Shown: positions 1 through 8,682 of the stretch, piece after piece
How the letters are laid out: each line of letters begins with the position of its first letter
How positions within the stretch are numbered: position 1 is the first letter of the stretch
Assembly (NCBI RefSeq): GCF_030815855.1
Contig: NZ_JAUSXG010000001.1
Coordinates: 4,774,001-4,838,000 of the forward strand
Direction of reading: 5' to 3'
Source of the DNA: Variovorax paradoxus
GTDB taxonomy: Bacteria > Pseudomonadota > Gammaproteobacteria > Burkholderiales > Burkholderiaceae_C
Length of the DNA stretch: 64,000 bases
Made by a program: the position numbers and the translations under genes
Notes under the pieces: model-generated
What the model was told of the DNA's origin: nothing
Databases searched by the model: none
Seen by the model: the letters and a program-made list of their open reading frames with translations, nothing else

Positions 1-484
1 CGAAGTAGCCGGTGACCACGCCGTCGGGCTTGCGGTCGTCGTCGCGGATCTGGTAGGCCGAGAACTCCTGCTCGAAGAAGCCGCGGATGGCGGTGCTGTT
101 CTTGCTGTCGACCCTGAGGGCGCGCGCACACACGTCCTTCCACTCGGCGCCGCGGCCAGTGAGCACCTTGCAGCTGCCGAGAAACGCCGGCCAACTGTCG
201 GAGAAATCGTCGCGCGCCCAGCCCGGCACGGCATCGAAGCTGACCGAGGTGTAGGTGGCCAGCTGGGTCGAGAAGGTGCGCGCCTGGCCGGCCACGCTCG
301 CGCCGGTGGAGGCCGGGCGCGACGTACCCGCCGCGGTCGCTGTCCCGGTGTCGGAGGCGGTGGTGGAACCGGCGCCGGAGCTCGCTGCGGGCGGCGTGTT
401 GGCGCAACCCGCTGCGAGCACCGCCGCGGTGACCGCCGCCCAGCGAAGGGCGGAAAAAATGAAGATCGGCGACTGCGTGTACAT
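1..484 (-). CDS. mltA: Membrane-bound lytic murein transglycosylase A (partial, C-terminus off the left edge)
   Basis: Reading leftwards from an ATG at 484, preceded by a strong AAGGAGG five bases upstream, the first ~161 residues are visible. They start with a lipoprotein signal (hydrophobic stretch ending LAAGC, Cys27), followed by a Ser/Thr/Ala-rich linker. The start of the MltA domain then follows, with GWARDDFSDSWPAFLGSC and, at the cut edge, VVTGYF, which leads into the family's GYYEP-type motif. MltA cleaves glycan strands of peptidoglycan to 1,6-anhydro products from the outer-membrane side. The catalytic Asp lies outside the window. It reads in the same direction as the adjacent kinase and T6SS genes, which may be a functional link (cell-wall passage) or chance. 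Confidence 0.88.
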   Translation of the reverse strand, partial: MYTQSPIFIFSALRWAAVTAAVLAAGCANTPPAASSGAGSTTASDTGTATAAGTSRPASTGASVAGQARTFSTQLATYTSVSFDAVPGWARDDFSDSWPAFLGSCKVLTGRGAEWKDVCARALRVDSKNSTAIRGFFEQEFSAYQIRDDDRKPDGVVTGYF

Positions 485-538
485 GAAAGCCTCCTTGTCC
501 GAAAAAGACGGCCCATCGGGCCACCGCTCTACAGACGA

Positions 539-2434
539 TTACTTCTCGACGATTTTGAAATTCGCGACGCCGTAGACGTCGTTGCATGGGGTGTTGGGCG
601 CGCACACCGGCTGGCCCAGCAAAGGCGACGGCCCCGTGCCGCGCGTGGCTTCGAGCGCCGCCAGCACGGGCAGCGGAAACTGCGGAAACACGCCGTCGTT
701 CTTGACGCCCGAGGCGCTGAAGTCGCGCTCGTGCTCGCTCACGAGCACCGCGAACTGGTTGGTGCCGGCCGGGCCGCCCGCATCCATCGGCCAGGAGGCG
801 CGCGGCAGCGAGAGCGGGCTGCCGGCGGTGATCTTGTTGTACTTGTCGAGCAGGTTCGGGAACAGCAAGAACATCTCGCCGCCGCTCGACAGCAAGAACA
901 CGTAGACAAAACCTTCGCGCTTGCTGCGGACCTCGAAGGCCAGCTTGTCCTTGCCGATCGACACCTCGGGCTTCTTCGGCGTGGCCGTCACATCGAAGCC
1001 CGGCGCGGCGCCCGCGGCAAGCGACTGCAGCGAGTCGAGCGGCGTGCGGGGCAGCGATGGAGGAGGCGGTGGTGGTGGCGGAGGCGTCTCGGTCCCGCGG
1101 TTTTCGGGCGGCGGCGGAGGCGTCACGATCGCCTGCTTTGCACCGCCGTCGCCCTCCGCGCCCGGAGTGCGGCCCTGGTACCACCACCAACCGCCGCCCG
1201 CCACCACGGCGGCCACCGCCAGAGATGCGATGGCAGGCACGGCCTTGCTTTTTTTTCCAAAGCCGCCGCCATCGGGCCCCGGCGCGGAGGTCTTGCCGCG
1301 GCCGATGACCGTCGGCGCGTCGGCGTTGCTGCCGGTCTTGCGTGCGCCAGGGGAAGCTGGCGGCGAGGTGCGCGACACCGGCGCGATGCTGTGGCCCACT
1401 TCCAGATCGAGCGCGGCGCGGAACTCGGCCATCGACTGCGGTCGTGACTCGGGCCGCACGCCCAGCCCGGCGTCAATCGCCTGCAGCAGCCGCAGGCTGT
1501 AGCGCTGGCGCAGGATCTCGTTGCCCGCCAGCGGCACATAGCTGTCGGACAGCAGCCGCGCTACCGAAGGCGGCGGCGCGCGCCCGCACACCGCCACGTG
1601 CATCACGGCCGCGAGTGCATAGACATCGGTCCACGCGCCCTGCGACATGTCGGGCATCTCGGCGTACTGCTCGATGGGTGCGTAGCCGGGCTTGAGGATG
1701 ACGGTGATCGCCTGCGTCTTGTCGGTGATCACGCGGCGCGCGGCGCCGAAGTCGAGCACCACGGGCCGGCCCGAGCCTTCGAGCAGGATGATGTTGTCGG
1801 GCGCGATGTCGCGGTGGTAGCAGTTGGCGCCGTGCATCACCCCCAGCGCCTGCGTGACGCCGTCCATGATGCGGATCAGCCACGCCTCGTCCACGCCGGC
1901 GGGAATGGACACCAGCGCCTGGCGCAGCGTGTCGCCGCGGTAGAACGGCATCACCATGTAGGTGGTGCCGCGCTCCTGCCAGAAGCGGTAGACCTTCAGC
2001 AGCGAGGGATGGTCGAACTGCGCGAGCAGGCGGGCTTCGTTGATGAAGCTGCGCATGCCGAGGTCGAAGGTTTCGCGGTGCCGCTCCGACAGGGGGACCA
2101 CGGCTCCGTCGTGCTGTCTTGTCGACAGCGAGGTCGGAAGGTATTCCTTGATGGCGACGACGCGTTCGAGGGCGTGGTCCCAGGCTTCGTAGACGACGCC
2201 GAAGCCGCCCTGGCCTACGACTCGGGTGATTTCGAATTCTGCGAGGCGGGCGCCTACGGGGAGGAGGCCGGCTTCGTTGGCTTCCGTGGCGGGGCTGGTG
2301 ACCGGGACGTTGGAGAGGCTTGTGGGGCTGGCTGTGATGACCGTGACTGAGGTGTCTTGTTGTTGGGCTGGCCTCGACATGACTTGGGTTCGGTCGTCTT
2401 CTGGAGGTGTGTTGCCGGTTGGTGTATCGGTCAT
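539..2434 (-). CDS. Membrane Ser/Thr protein kinase with C-terminal DUF4384-like domain (T6SS-associated, PpkA-like)
   Basis: 631 aa. The kinase domain spans about residues 66-340: glycine-rich loop GQGGFG (74-79), catalytic Lys96 in VAIKEYLP, HRD at 207-209 with Asn214, and DFG at 228-230. A Pro-rich stretch and one membrane helix (about 399-418, AIASLAVAAVVAGGG) follow. A second poly-Pro run (about 439-459) and a C-terminal globular domain (about 495-630; GFVYVFLLSSGGEMFLLFPN) resemble DUF4384. The kinase is therefore cytoplasmic and the C-terminal domain periplasmic. Kinases of this layout (PpkA family) act in threonine-phosphorylation control of T6SS with the phosphatase PppA, not seen here. 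It lies downstream of tagF on the same strand, separated by the palindrome. Kinase identity is certain; the T6SS role is inferred from position. Confidence 0.88.
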   Translation of the reverse strand: MTDTPTGNTPPEDDRTQVMSRPAQQQDTSVTVITASPTSLSNVPVTSPATEANEAGLLPVGARLAEFEITRVVGQGGFGVVYEAWDHALERVVAIKEYLPTSLSTRQHDGAVVPLSERHRETFDLGMRSFINEARLLAQFDHPSLLKVYRFWQERGTTYMVMPFYRGDTLRQALVSIPAGVDEAWLIRIMDGVTQALGVMHGANCYHRDIAPDNIILLEGSGRPVVLDFGAARRVITDKTQAITVILKPGYAPIEQYAEMPDMSQGAWTDVYALAAVMHVAVCGRAPPPSVARLLSDSYVPLAGNEILRQRYSLRLLQAIDAGLGVRPESRPQSMAEFRAALDLEVGHSIAPVSRTSPPASPGARKTGSNADAPTVIGRGKTSAPGPDGGGFGKKSKAVPAIASLAVAAVVAGGGWWWYQGRTPGAEGDGGAKQAIVTPPPPPENRGTETPPPPPPPPPSLPRTPLDSLQSLAAGAAPGFDVTATPKKPEVSIGKDKLAFEVRSKREGFVYVFLLSSGGEMFLLFPNLLDKYNKITAGSPLSLPRASWPMDAGGPAGTNQFAVLVSEHERDFSASGVKNDGVFPQFPLPVLAALEATRGTGPSPLLGQPVCAPNTPCNDVYGVANFKIVEK

Positions 2435-2473
2435 TGGCTGGCTCCCGTTTGAACGTGGACGGGGGCTTGTCTT

Positions 2474-3056
2474 CCGAGGCCGGGTCTCGCCCCGGCGGGC
2501 GACCTACTTTATCTTTGCTTCGCCAAAGAAACGTAGGCAAAAGAAAGGCGACCCCACTGTCTGCGACCCCTGCGCTTCGCTACGGGGCAACCTGCGGTGC
2601 TCGCGTTTCGCGGGGTCCGCAGAACTCGCTTCGCTCAAACAGCTGCGGCCCTGATCCGCGAAACGCTGCGCTCCTCGGCGCACACAGAGGGGCTTGGAAA
2701 CCGAACGGGCCTTTGCTTCGCTCGGCCACCAAGCCACCGCAGGCGCTGCGCGCCCGCGGTGGTTGGTATCGGGCTGTCGGCGTTGGCTGCTGGTGTCGTG
2801 TCTGGGCCGAGCGAAGCGATGGCCTGCCGGCCCCCACCCCTTCTGTATGCGCCGAGGAGCGCAGATGGAGGCGGGATCAGGGCCGCAGCTGTTTGAGCGA
2901 AGCGAGTTCTGCGGACCCCCGCCGGAGTCGAGCACCGCAGGTTGCCCGCAGCGCAGCGGAGGGACGCAGACAGTAGGGTCGCCTTTTCTTTGCTTACTTT
3001 CTTTTGGCGAAGCAAAAGAAAGTGAGTCCGCCGCCGGGCGGATATCCCGGCCTCGG
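2474..3056. repeat. Long imperfect inverted repeat (palindrome, ~290 bp per arm) between tagF and the kinase gene
   Basis: The stretch 2435-3078 has no convincing gene. Its left arm reappears reverse-complemented as the right arm. Examples are CCGAGGCCGGG at 2474-2484 against CCCGGCCTCGG at 3046-3056, the TCCGCAGAACTCGCTTCGCT block near 2620 against its complement near 2900, and nested matches near 2711 (GCTTCGCTCGGCC) and 2805. Each end has its own hairpin: a perfect 10-bp stem with loop GCGAAG at 2997-3022, and a smaller one at 2513-2528. Open frames inside it (for example 2504-3082) are by-products of its GC-rich, stop-poor sequence. It resembles intergenic repeat elements of Comamonadaceae and may fold as a large transcript structure or bidirectional terminator. 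The function is unknown. Confidence 0.85.
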
Positions 3057-3078
3057 GAAAGAAAACGACCAACGCCGA

Positions 3079-3729
3079 TCATTCCCCACCCCCAAGAAAC
3101 AAAGCCTCGAACTGCGCATCCAAAGGCAGTCCCGCAACGACCATCCGAACCCCCTCATCGGCGCCAGGATCAGCAAGCCACAAAGACCCTCCTGGGCCCG
3201 GCAGGGCCAGCAACGCCACCCCCCCCTCCCTCACCTCGCGGTCATCCGCCGCAACAAAGACCCGCTGCAGCATCGCATCGAACCCCAGCGCATCCATATC
3301 CCCCTCGAGCCCCTCCAGCGCAGCCTGCGTCCCCCGCTCCCACCACAGCAGCACCCCCCGCAGCGCATCGTCCCGCAACGTCTCGCCCACAGAAGCATCG
3401 AACTCGACCGCGAGCGTGATCGGAAAGTACCGCCCGACCCCATCGACCGAAGGCATCATCACGCCGATCCACGCGCCTTCGCCCGCCACGCCCGGCCCCA
3501 GCGCAAAGCACCAGACCGGCGCCTGCAGGTAGTGCGACATCCAGTCCGCATGCCGGTCCTTCAACCGCGCCAGTCCGCGCTGCAGCCATTGGTCCCACAC
3601 AGAACGGAACGACTCGGGCAAACGCCGATGCGCAAAGTCCCCCATGCCCGGCAACTTGCCGAACCACCCGGGCAATGCAGAGAAAGAGGAAGCAGCAGCA
3701 GAAGGAGGAAAAGCAAGCGCGTCGCTCAC
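3079..3729 (-). CDS. tagF: Type VI secretion-associated protein TagF
   Basis: 216 aa from a GTG at 3729 that overlaps the tssM stop by four bases (GTGA), which favours this start over longer in-frame options. Residues 19-36 carry the family hallmark LPGWFGKLPGMGDF; the following VWDQWLQRGLA, WCFALGPG and GVMMPSVDGVGRYFPITL match TagF proteins of the BMA_A0400 type. TagF is a cytoplasmic regulator; in Pseudomonas it represses the T6SS post-translationally by acting on Fha. Fusion to a PppA phosphatase occurs in some species but not here. It is the last gene of the tssK-tssL-tssM-tagF block, with the palindrome directly downstream. Confidence 0.9.
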   Translation of the reverse strand: MSDALAFPPSAAASSFSALPGWFGKLPGMGDFAHRRLPESFRSVWDQWLQRGLARLKDRHADWMSHYLQAPVWCFALGPGVAGEGAWIGVMMPSVDGVGRYFPITLAVEFDASVGETLRDDALRGVLLWWERGTQAALEGLEGDMDALGFDAMLQRVFVAADDREVREGGVALLALPGPGGSLWLADPGADEGVRMVVAGLPLDAQFEALFLGGGE

Positions 3730-6700
3730 AACCCCTCCGGACAAGAAAACTCGCGCAGTTCCTTCAAGCGGATCGGATGCTGCACGCTGTTCGTCGTTAC
3801 CTCGAAGCGCGTCTTGCGCGGGCCGACCTGGAAGGTGATAAAAAACTTTTCGGGCGCATCGCCGGCTTCGAGCTGGCCGTCGTCGAGTGCGCGGAACAGC
3901 GCCCACGGCCCGTCGACCGCGGAGCCGGAGCTGCCGGTGGTCGAAGGCGGGCTCACCTGGATGCGCACCTGGTTGCTGCCCTTCGGGCCGGGCCATTGCA
4001 CGGCCATCGGCACCACGGGGCCGTGCGCGTATTTCACGAGCTGGCCATCGACATCCAGAATGAATTGGGTGATGCCGGCGTCCATCTCCACCGGCTTGAA
4101 GTCGAGCCGCATCGAAGGGCCGCGGCCGCCGCCGCGGAAGAAGATGTCCTTGATGCGCGCGGCGCGCTCGAACTGCGCCAGCGCCTGCGTGGTGACGGCG
4201 CCGCGCTCGGCCACGGGCTTGTAGCGCCAGGGCTTGGTGCTGGTGTCGACCAGCGCGGCCAGCCGCTTCTGGAAGAACTCGTCCATCATCCCGCCGGCGC
4301 CGAACATCTGGCCGAAGTCTTCGGGCAGCACATCGCGCTTGCTGCTGCCCACGAAGGGATAGCGGCCCGCAATGGCGCGGTTGCAGAACTCGGTCACGGG
4401 ACGCAGGTCCTGGCTCAGGTTGCCGCGCTCGGCCACCTGGGCCTGGGCCGCGCCCGACTGGCTCAGGTTCTCGACCATCGTGCGCACCGGCTCTGGCAGG
4501 CGGCCCGCGTCGGACTTGAGCTTGCCGGCCACGTCGCCGGGCGGCGGCGAAGTGCGGCCCTTCACGGCGGTGTCGACGGCGTTGAGGTACACATACACCT
4601 CGTTGAAAAGCTTGAGCGCATCGTCGATGGGCGCGGGCTGGTTCGGACCGGCGGCAGTGACGAGGCGGCGCAGCGGCTCGAAGCGGTCGTCGACGATGCT
4701 CTCGATGCGCTTTCCGCTGGCCACCGGCTTGTTCGGGTCGCCGCCGAACAAATCTTCGAGTCCCTTGCGCGTGTTGGCGACCGTGGCGGTCGCCTTACTC
4801 ACCACGTCCTTGGGCTGGTCGGCGGGAATCAACGTGGTTTCCTTGACCACCGCGCGCAGGAAGTTTGCCAGCGGCGAACCCACGCCCGAGAGAATGCGCG
4901 CGGCCTCGATGTTCTTCTCGAGCCCGCTGGCGCGGATCAGCCGCACGTCGGCCAGCAGCGTCTCCCACACCTTGACATATTCGGCCAGGTAGAGCCGGCG
5001 CACGCGATCGGTCAGCGCGCCGAGGGCGGCCACGTCGCGCATGCGGTCGGCGGCGCTGCGGTCTTGCCCCAGCACCCACGGGTCTTCCTGCGCGAGCAGG
5101 CCGGTGAGCACCGTCACTTCGTTCTGGAAGCGCTTGTGATAGCCGTCGTAGGTGAACATGCCCGGCACGCCTTCGGTCAGCGGCTTGCCGCTGATGCGCT
5201 CGAACACCAGCGGCGCCGAAGGGCCCGCGGCCGTGGCAATGCTGAAGGCCGGAATGTCCTTGGTGGCGCGCTGGCGCTTCAGGCGGCTGAACACGCGCTG
5301 CTCCAGCGGATAGCTCGCGAGCACGGCGCGCACGCTGCGCACCAGGTTCTCGTCCATCTTGAGCGGCGAGCGCGGCGGGCCTTGGGCAATGAGCACGTCG
5401 AGCTGGTCTTCGAGGGCCTGGCGCTGGTCTTCGGGAATGCCGCGGTCCAGGCTGCGCGCCCAGTCGAGCGTGATCCAGGCCTTGAGCGCCTCGGCATCGA
5501 AATGCTCGGGCTGGTAGAGCATCAAATAGCTCTTGAGCGCCTCGTACGTGTATTCGAGGTTGTCCTTCTGCGCGGTGCGCAGCTGGTCTTCGATGCGCTT
5601 GGCGATCTGCGGCAGGAAGGCGTCGTTGAGCGCGCGCTGGTGCGTGAGCATGGCGGCTGCGTCGAGCTTGTCGCCCTGGTAGAGGCCGAGCGTCATCGAC
5701 AGCGGCTCGTCGCCCCGGCGGTTGTCGGGCGTCTTCCAGATGTCGCGCAGGCCTTGCAGCACCGGCGCCACCTCGACCAGGTTCTGCACCCGCGAAGGCA
5801 GGGCCGCGAGCGTCTGGCGCGCGGGCTCGACACGTGCTTCGACCGACTTCAGGTAGTTGACGTTCTGCAGCGTGCTGTAGCCCCAGCCCGCGAGCAGCGC
5901 GAGCGTGACCAGCGTCATCGCCGCCACACCCGCCACGCGCAGCGCGTGGCGCCGGCGCTCCAGCTTCACGTTGGCACCGGCCAGGCGCTGCTCGGGGAAC
6001 ACCACCTCGCGCAGCAGCGCGGTGAGAAAGTAGCTGCGGCCGCTCGACTTCTGCGGCGCGAGCATGGCGCGCTCGATGCCGAAGCTGCGCGCCAGGCTGC
6101 CCATCACGCGGTCGATGGGGCTGCCTTCCTGCGTGCCGCTGGTGAAATACACGCCGCGCACCCACGGCGGCTGCGCGAAGCGCGAGCCGGTGAACACCTG
6201 GTCGAGCAGGTCGGACAGCATCGAGCCGATGGAGCCGAACTGCGCCGGAAAGCCGAAGATCGCCGCGCGGCGCGTGCCGTCGGTCTCGCGCTGCATGCGC
6301 GCGATCAGGCCGTCGTTGACGCGGTTGTGCAGCAGCGCGAATTCGCGGTTGAAGGCGGTGGAAAGGCCCTTCTCGTCCGCCTGCACGTTCTCGTCGGCCG
6401 CCAGCGTGAAGCCGAACACCTGTGCGCGCTGCTCCTTTCCAAGATCGTCGAAGTAGTCGGTAAAGCCGTAGAGCAAATCGCTCTTGGTGACGAGCACGTA
6501 CACCGGCAGCCGCGTGGTGAGCTTCGCATCGAGTTCGAGCAGCCGCGCGCGAATGGATGCGGCCAGCTGCGTGCGCTGCTCGGGGCCCTGGCTCAGCAGA
6601 TCGGCCACGCTCACGGTCAGGAACACGCCGTTGAGCGGACGGCGCGGGCGCGCCTTCTTGAGCAGGCCCAAAAAGCCTTCCCAGGCACTCTTGTCTTCCG

Positions 6701-7325
6701 ACTGGTGGCTGTCCTGCGTGGTGTATCGGCCGGCGGTGTCGATGAGCACGGCCTCGTCGGTGAACCACCAGTCGCAGTTGCGCGTTCCGCCCACGCCGCG
6801 GATGGCGCCGGGGCCGAACTTCTCGGCCAGCGGAAACGAAAGGCCCGAGTTGACCAGCGCCGTGGTCTTGCCCGCACCGGGCGCGCCGATGAACACGTAC
6901 CACGGCAGGTCGTACAGATAGCTGCCGCCGGAGATGGAGAGCCAGTCGCGCCAGCCGGGCTTCTTGCCCGCGGCGTGCAGCCGCATCTGCTTGAGCGTGG
7001 CGACCGCTTCGCTGAAGCGCGTGTCGAGGATCTTCTGTTCGCCGTTGACCGGCGCGTCGGTCTTCGCGGCCGGCGCCTTCATCAAGCCGTCGGTCAGGTG
7101 CTGGCTCGCACGGCGCGCGCGCCACCGGCGGTAGAGCGCACGCAGCACCACGATGAGCACGATGGCGCCGATCAGCAGCGCGCGTGCCAGCTCGCTTTCG
7201 AGCGGCACCCAGGCACCGATCTTCACCAGCGGGCCGATCCACCAGATCAGCAACGCGACGATGACCAGCGCGAGGATGGTCAGCAGCAGCGGGCTGAACA
7301 GGAAGCCGAAGATTTTCTTGATCAT
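3726..7325 (-). CDS. tssM: Type VI secretion inner-membrane protein TssM (IcmF family)
   Basis: 1,199 aa. The ATG at 7325 overlaps the tssL stop (ATGA); the frame stays open upstream inside tssL, but MIKKIFGFLF followed by two membrane helices (about 10-30 and 47-61) is the natural N-terminus. A Walker A motif GAPGAGKTT lies at 147-155, and a third membrane helix (about 465-485) precedes the large periplasmic region. The C-terminal ~350 residues correspond to the IcmF C-terminal domain that contacts the TssJ lipoprotein. TssM forms the T6SS trans-envelope complex with TssL and TssJ. The intact Walker motif suggests the nucleotide-binding form. No tssJ is seen here. Confidence 0.96.
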   Translation of the reverse strand: MIKKIFGFLFSPLLLTILALVIVALLIWWIGPLVKIGAWVPLESELARALLIGAIVLIVVLRALYRRWRARRASQHLTDGLMKAPAAKTDAPVNGEQKILDTRFSEAVATLKQMRLHAAGKKPGWRDWLSISGGSYLYDLPWYVFIGAPGAGKTTALVNSGLSFPLAEKFGPGAIRGVGGTRNCDWWFTDEAVLIDTAGRYTTQDSHQSEDKSAWEGFLGLLKKARPRRPLNGVFLTVSVADLLSQGPEQRTQLAASIRARLLELDAKLTTRLPVYVLVTKSDLLYGFTDYFDDLGKEQRAQVFGFTLAADENVQADEKGLSTAFNREFALLHNRVNDGLIARMQRETDGTRRAAIFGFPAQFGSIGSMLSDLLDQVFTGSRFAQPPWVRGVYFTSGTQEGSPIDRVMGSLARSFGIERAMLAPQKSSGRSYFLTALLREVVFPEQRLAGANVKLERRRHALRVAGVAAMTLVTLALLAGWGYSTLQNVNYLKSVEARVEPARQTLAALPSRVQNLVEVAPVLQGLRDIWKTPDNRRGDEPLSMTLGLYQGDKLDAAAMLTHQRALNDAFLPQIAKRIEDQLRTAQKDNLEYTYEALKSYLMLYQPEHFDAEALKAWITLDWARSLDRGIPEDQRQALEDQLDVLIAQGPPRSPLKMDENLVRSVRAVLASYPLEQRVFSRLKRQRATKDIPAFSIATAAGPSAPLVFERISGKPLTEGVPGMFTYDGYHKRFQNEVTVLTGLLAQEDPWVLGQDRSAADRMRDVAALGALTDRVRRLYLAEYVKVWETLLADVRLIRASGLEKNIEAARILSGVGSPLANFLRAVVKETTLIPADQPKDVVSKATATVANTRKGLEDLFGGDPNKPVASGKRIESIVDDRFEPLRRLVTAAGPNQPAPIDDALKLFNEVYVYLNAVDTAVKGRTSPPPGDVAGKLKSDAGRLPEPVRTMVENLSQSGAAQAQVAERGNLSQDLRPVTEFCNRAIAGRYPFVGSSKRDVLPEDFGQMFGAGGMMDEFFQKRLAALVDTSTKPWRYKPVAERGAVTTQALAQFERAARIKDIFFRGGGRGPSMRLDFKPVEMDAGITQFILDVDGQLVKYAHGPVVPMAVQWPGPKGSNQVRIQVSPPSTTGSSGSAVDGPWALFRALDDGQLEAGDAPEKFFITFQVGPRKTRFEVTTNSVQHPIRLKELREFSCPEGL

Positions 7326-8650
7326 TTCGTCACTCCTGCCGAAGCGACCCTGTCCGGCTCGGACAGCAGCACGATGTCGACGCGCCGGTTGCGCGCGCGG
7401 TTGGCCGGCGTGTCGTTGGCGGCCACGGGCTCGGCGTCGGCCTTGCCGTCGGAGCGCATGCGGGCCGGCTCGACCAGCGTGGTGAGCGAGCCCTTCACCG
7501 CATCGGCGCGCGCGGCCGAGAGGTGCCAGTTGGAGGGATAGCGCAGCGAGCGGATCGGCTGGTTGTCGGAGTGGCCGGTGATCAGCACCTCGCCCTTCAC
7601 CTCGGCGAGCGCCTGGCCGATGCGGTGCAGCACCGGCAGCGAGGCGGCCATCGGCTCGGCGCTGCCCGAGCCGAAGAAGGAATCGCCGCGCAGCCGCACC
7701 ACACTGCGGTCGGCCTCGTCGGTCACCGTGACCAGGCCCTGCTTGATCTCGGGCTCCAGAAAGCGCGCGAGCCGCGGCGTCTTGGCCGGTGCGGCGGGCG
7801 GCGCGATCTGGAGGTTGGGCACGCGCAGGCCCGATACGGCGGCATAGGTGGTGTCGGAGCGATAGTTGAGCGTGAGCCGCAGGCCGAACCAGGCCAGCGC
7901 GAGCAGCAGCGCAAAGCCTGCCGCGAACACCCACAGCGGCAGCGATTCGCGCAGCCGCACCGTGCCCGCGCCCTGGCCGCGCCAATGCGGCGACAGCTCG
8001 GCCTCGAGCGGCGGGCGGTCCTTGGCAATGAGGTCGGCGAGGCGCTGGCGCACCGAGTCGAGCTGCGCGCGGCCGTTGTCGACCACGCGGTAGCGGCCTT
8101 CGAAGCCGAGCGCGAGCACGCTGTAGATGAGCTCCAGCAGCTGGCGGTGCGTGGGCACGTCCTGTGCGAGCTTGGCGAGCAGCTGGAACACTTTTTCGCC
8201 GCCCCAGGTCTCGTTGTGGAACTGCACCAAGAGGCTCTGCTTGTTCCAGCCGGCCTGCACGCCCCAGGGCGTGTTGGCCACGGCTTCGTCGAGAGAAGTG
8301 CAGAGAACGTAGCGCGCTGCAAGCACCGTCTCATTGGGGATGCCGGCGCGGCGCGCGGCGGCATCGAACTGGTTCACCGCGTCGGCGGTGGAAGCGCGCA
8401 GGGCCGGCACATTGGGCGGCTGCACGAGGTTGCGCAGCTTGCCGATGAGCACCAGCAGCTTGCCCGCGGCAGAGACCAGCGGATTGAGCAGGCCGATGTC
8501 GCCGACATCGGCCACGGGCGTCGGGTCGGCACCGCCGAAGAACGGCGCGGGCGCTGCAGCAGGCGGCGGCGTACCGGCCGGCGTGCGCGGCTTGGGCTTG
8601 ATGACCGTGCGCTCCGACTCGAAAGCGGCGAAGGGGTCTGGTGTGGTCAT
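7322..8650 (-). CDS. tssL: Type VI secretion protein TssL (DotU family) with C-terminal OmpA-like domain
   Basis: 442 aa. After a Pro/Ala-rich N-terminus, the DotU domain runs from about 55 to 215 (NPLVSAAGKLLVLIGKLR; LDEAVANTPWG; FHNETWGGEKVF). A single membrane helix lies at 238-258 (LPLWVFAAGFALLLALAWFG). A periplasmic OmpA-like peptidoglycan-binding domain fills about 310-435, with GHSDNQP (359-365) and NRARNRRVDI. This is the extended TssL that anchors the T6SS membrane complex to the cell wall itself. Its stop overlaps the tssM start, implying translational coupling; the gap from tssK is 32 bp. Confidence 0.96.
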   Translation of the reverse strand: MTTPDPFAAFESERTVIKPKPRTPAGTPPPAAAPAPFFGGADPTPVADVGDIGLLNPLVSAAGKLLVLIGKLRNLVQPPNVPALRASTADAVNQFDAAARRAGIPNETVLAARYVLCTSLDEAVANTPWGVQAGWNKQSLLVQFHNETWGGEKVFQLLAKLAQDVPTHRQLLELIYSVLALGFEGRYRVVDNGRAQLDSVRQRLADLIAKDRPPLEAELSPHWRGQGAGTVRLRESLPLWVFAAGFALLLALAWFGLRLTLNYRSDTTYAAVSGLRVPNLQIAPPAAPAKTPRLARFLEPEIKQGLVTVTDEADRSVVRLRGDSFFGSGSAEPMAASLPVLHRIGQALAEVKGEVLITGHSDNQPIRSLRYPSNWHLSAARADAVKGSLTTLVEPARMRSDGKADAEPVAANDTPANRARNRRVDIVLLSEPDRVASAGVTK

Positions 8651-8682
8651 GATGGTGGTCCGTTTCCGTCAGCCGGATGCGG

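Noticed and set aside
2504..3082. Several short open frames on both strands inside the palindrome
   Set aside because: They mirror each other because the DNA is palindromic and resemble no protein family.
3675..7541. A long plus-strand open frame opposite tssM (over 1,200 codons)
   Set aside because: Arg/His/Ala-rich with no domain; it is the antisense shadow of tssM in GC-rich DNA.
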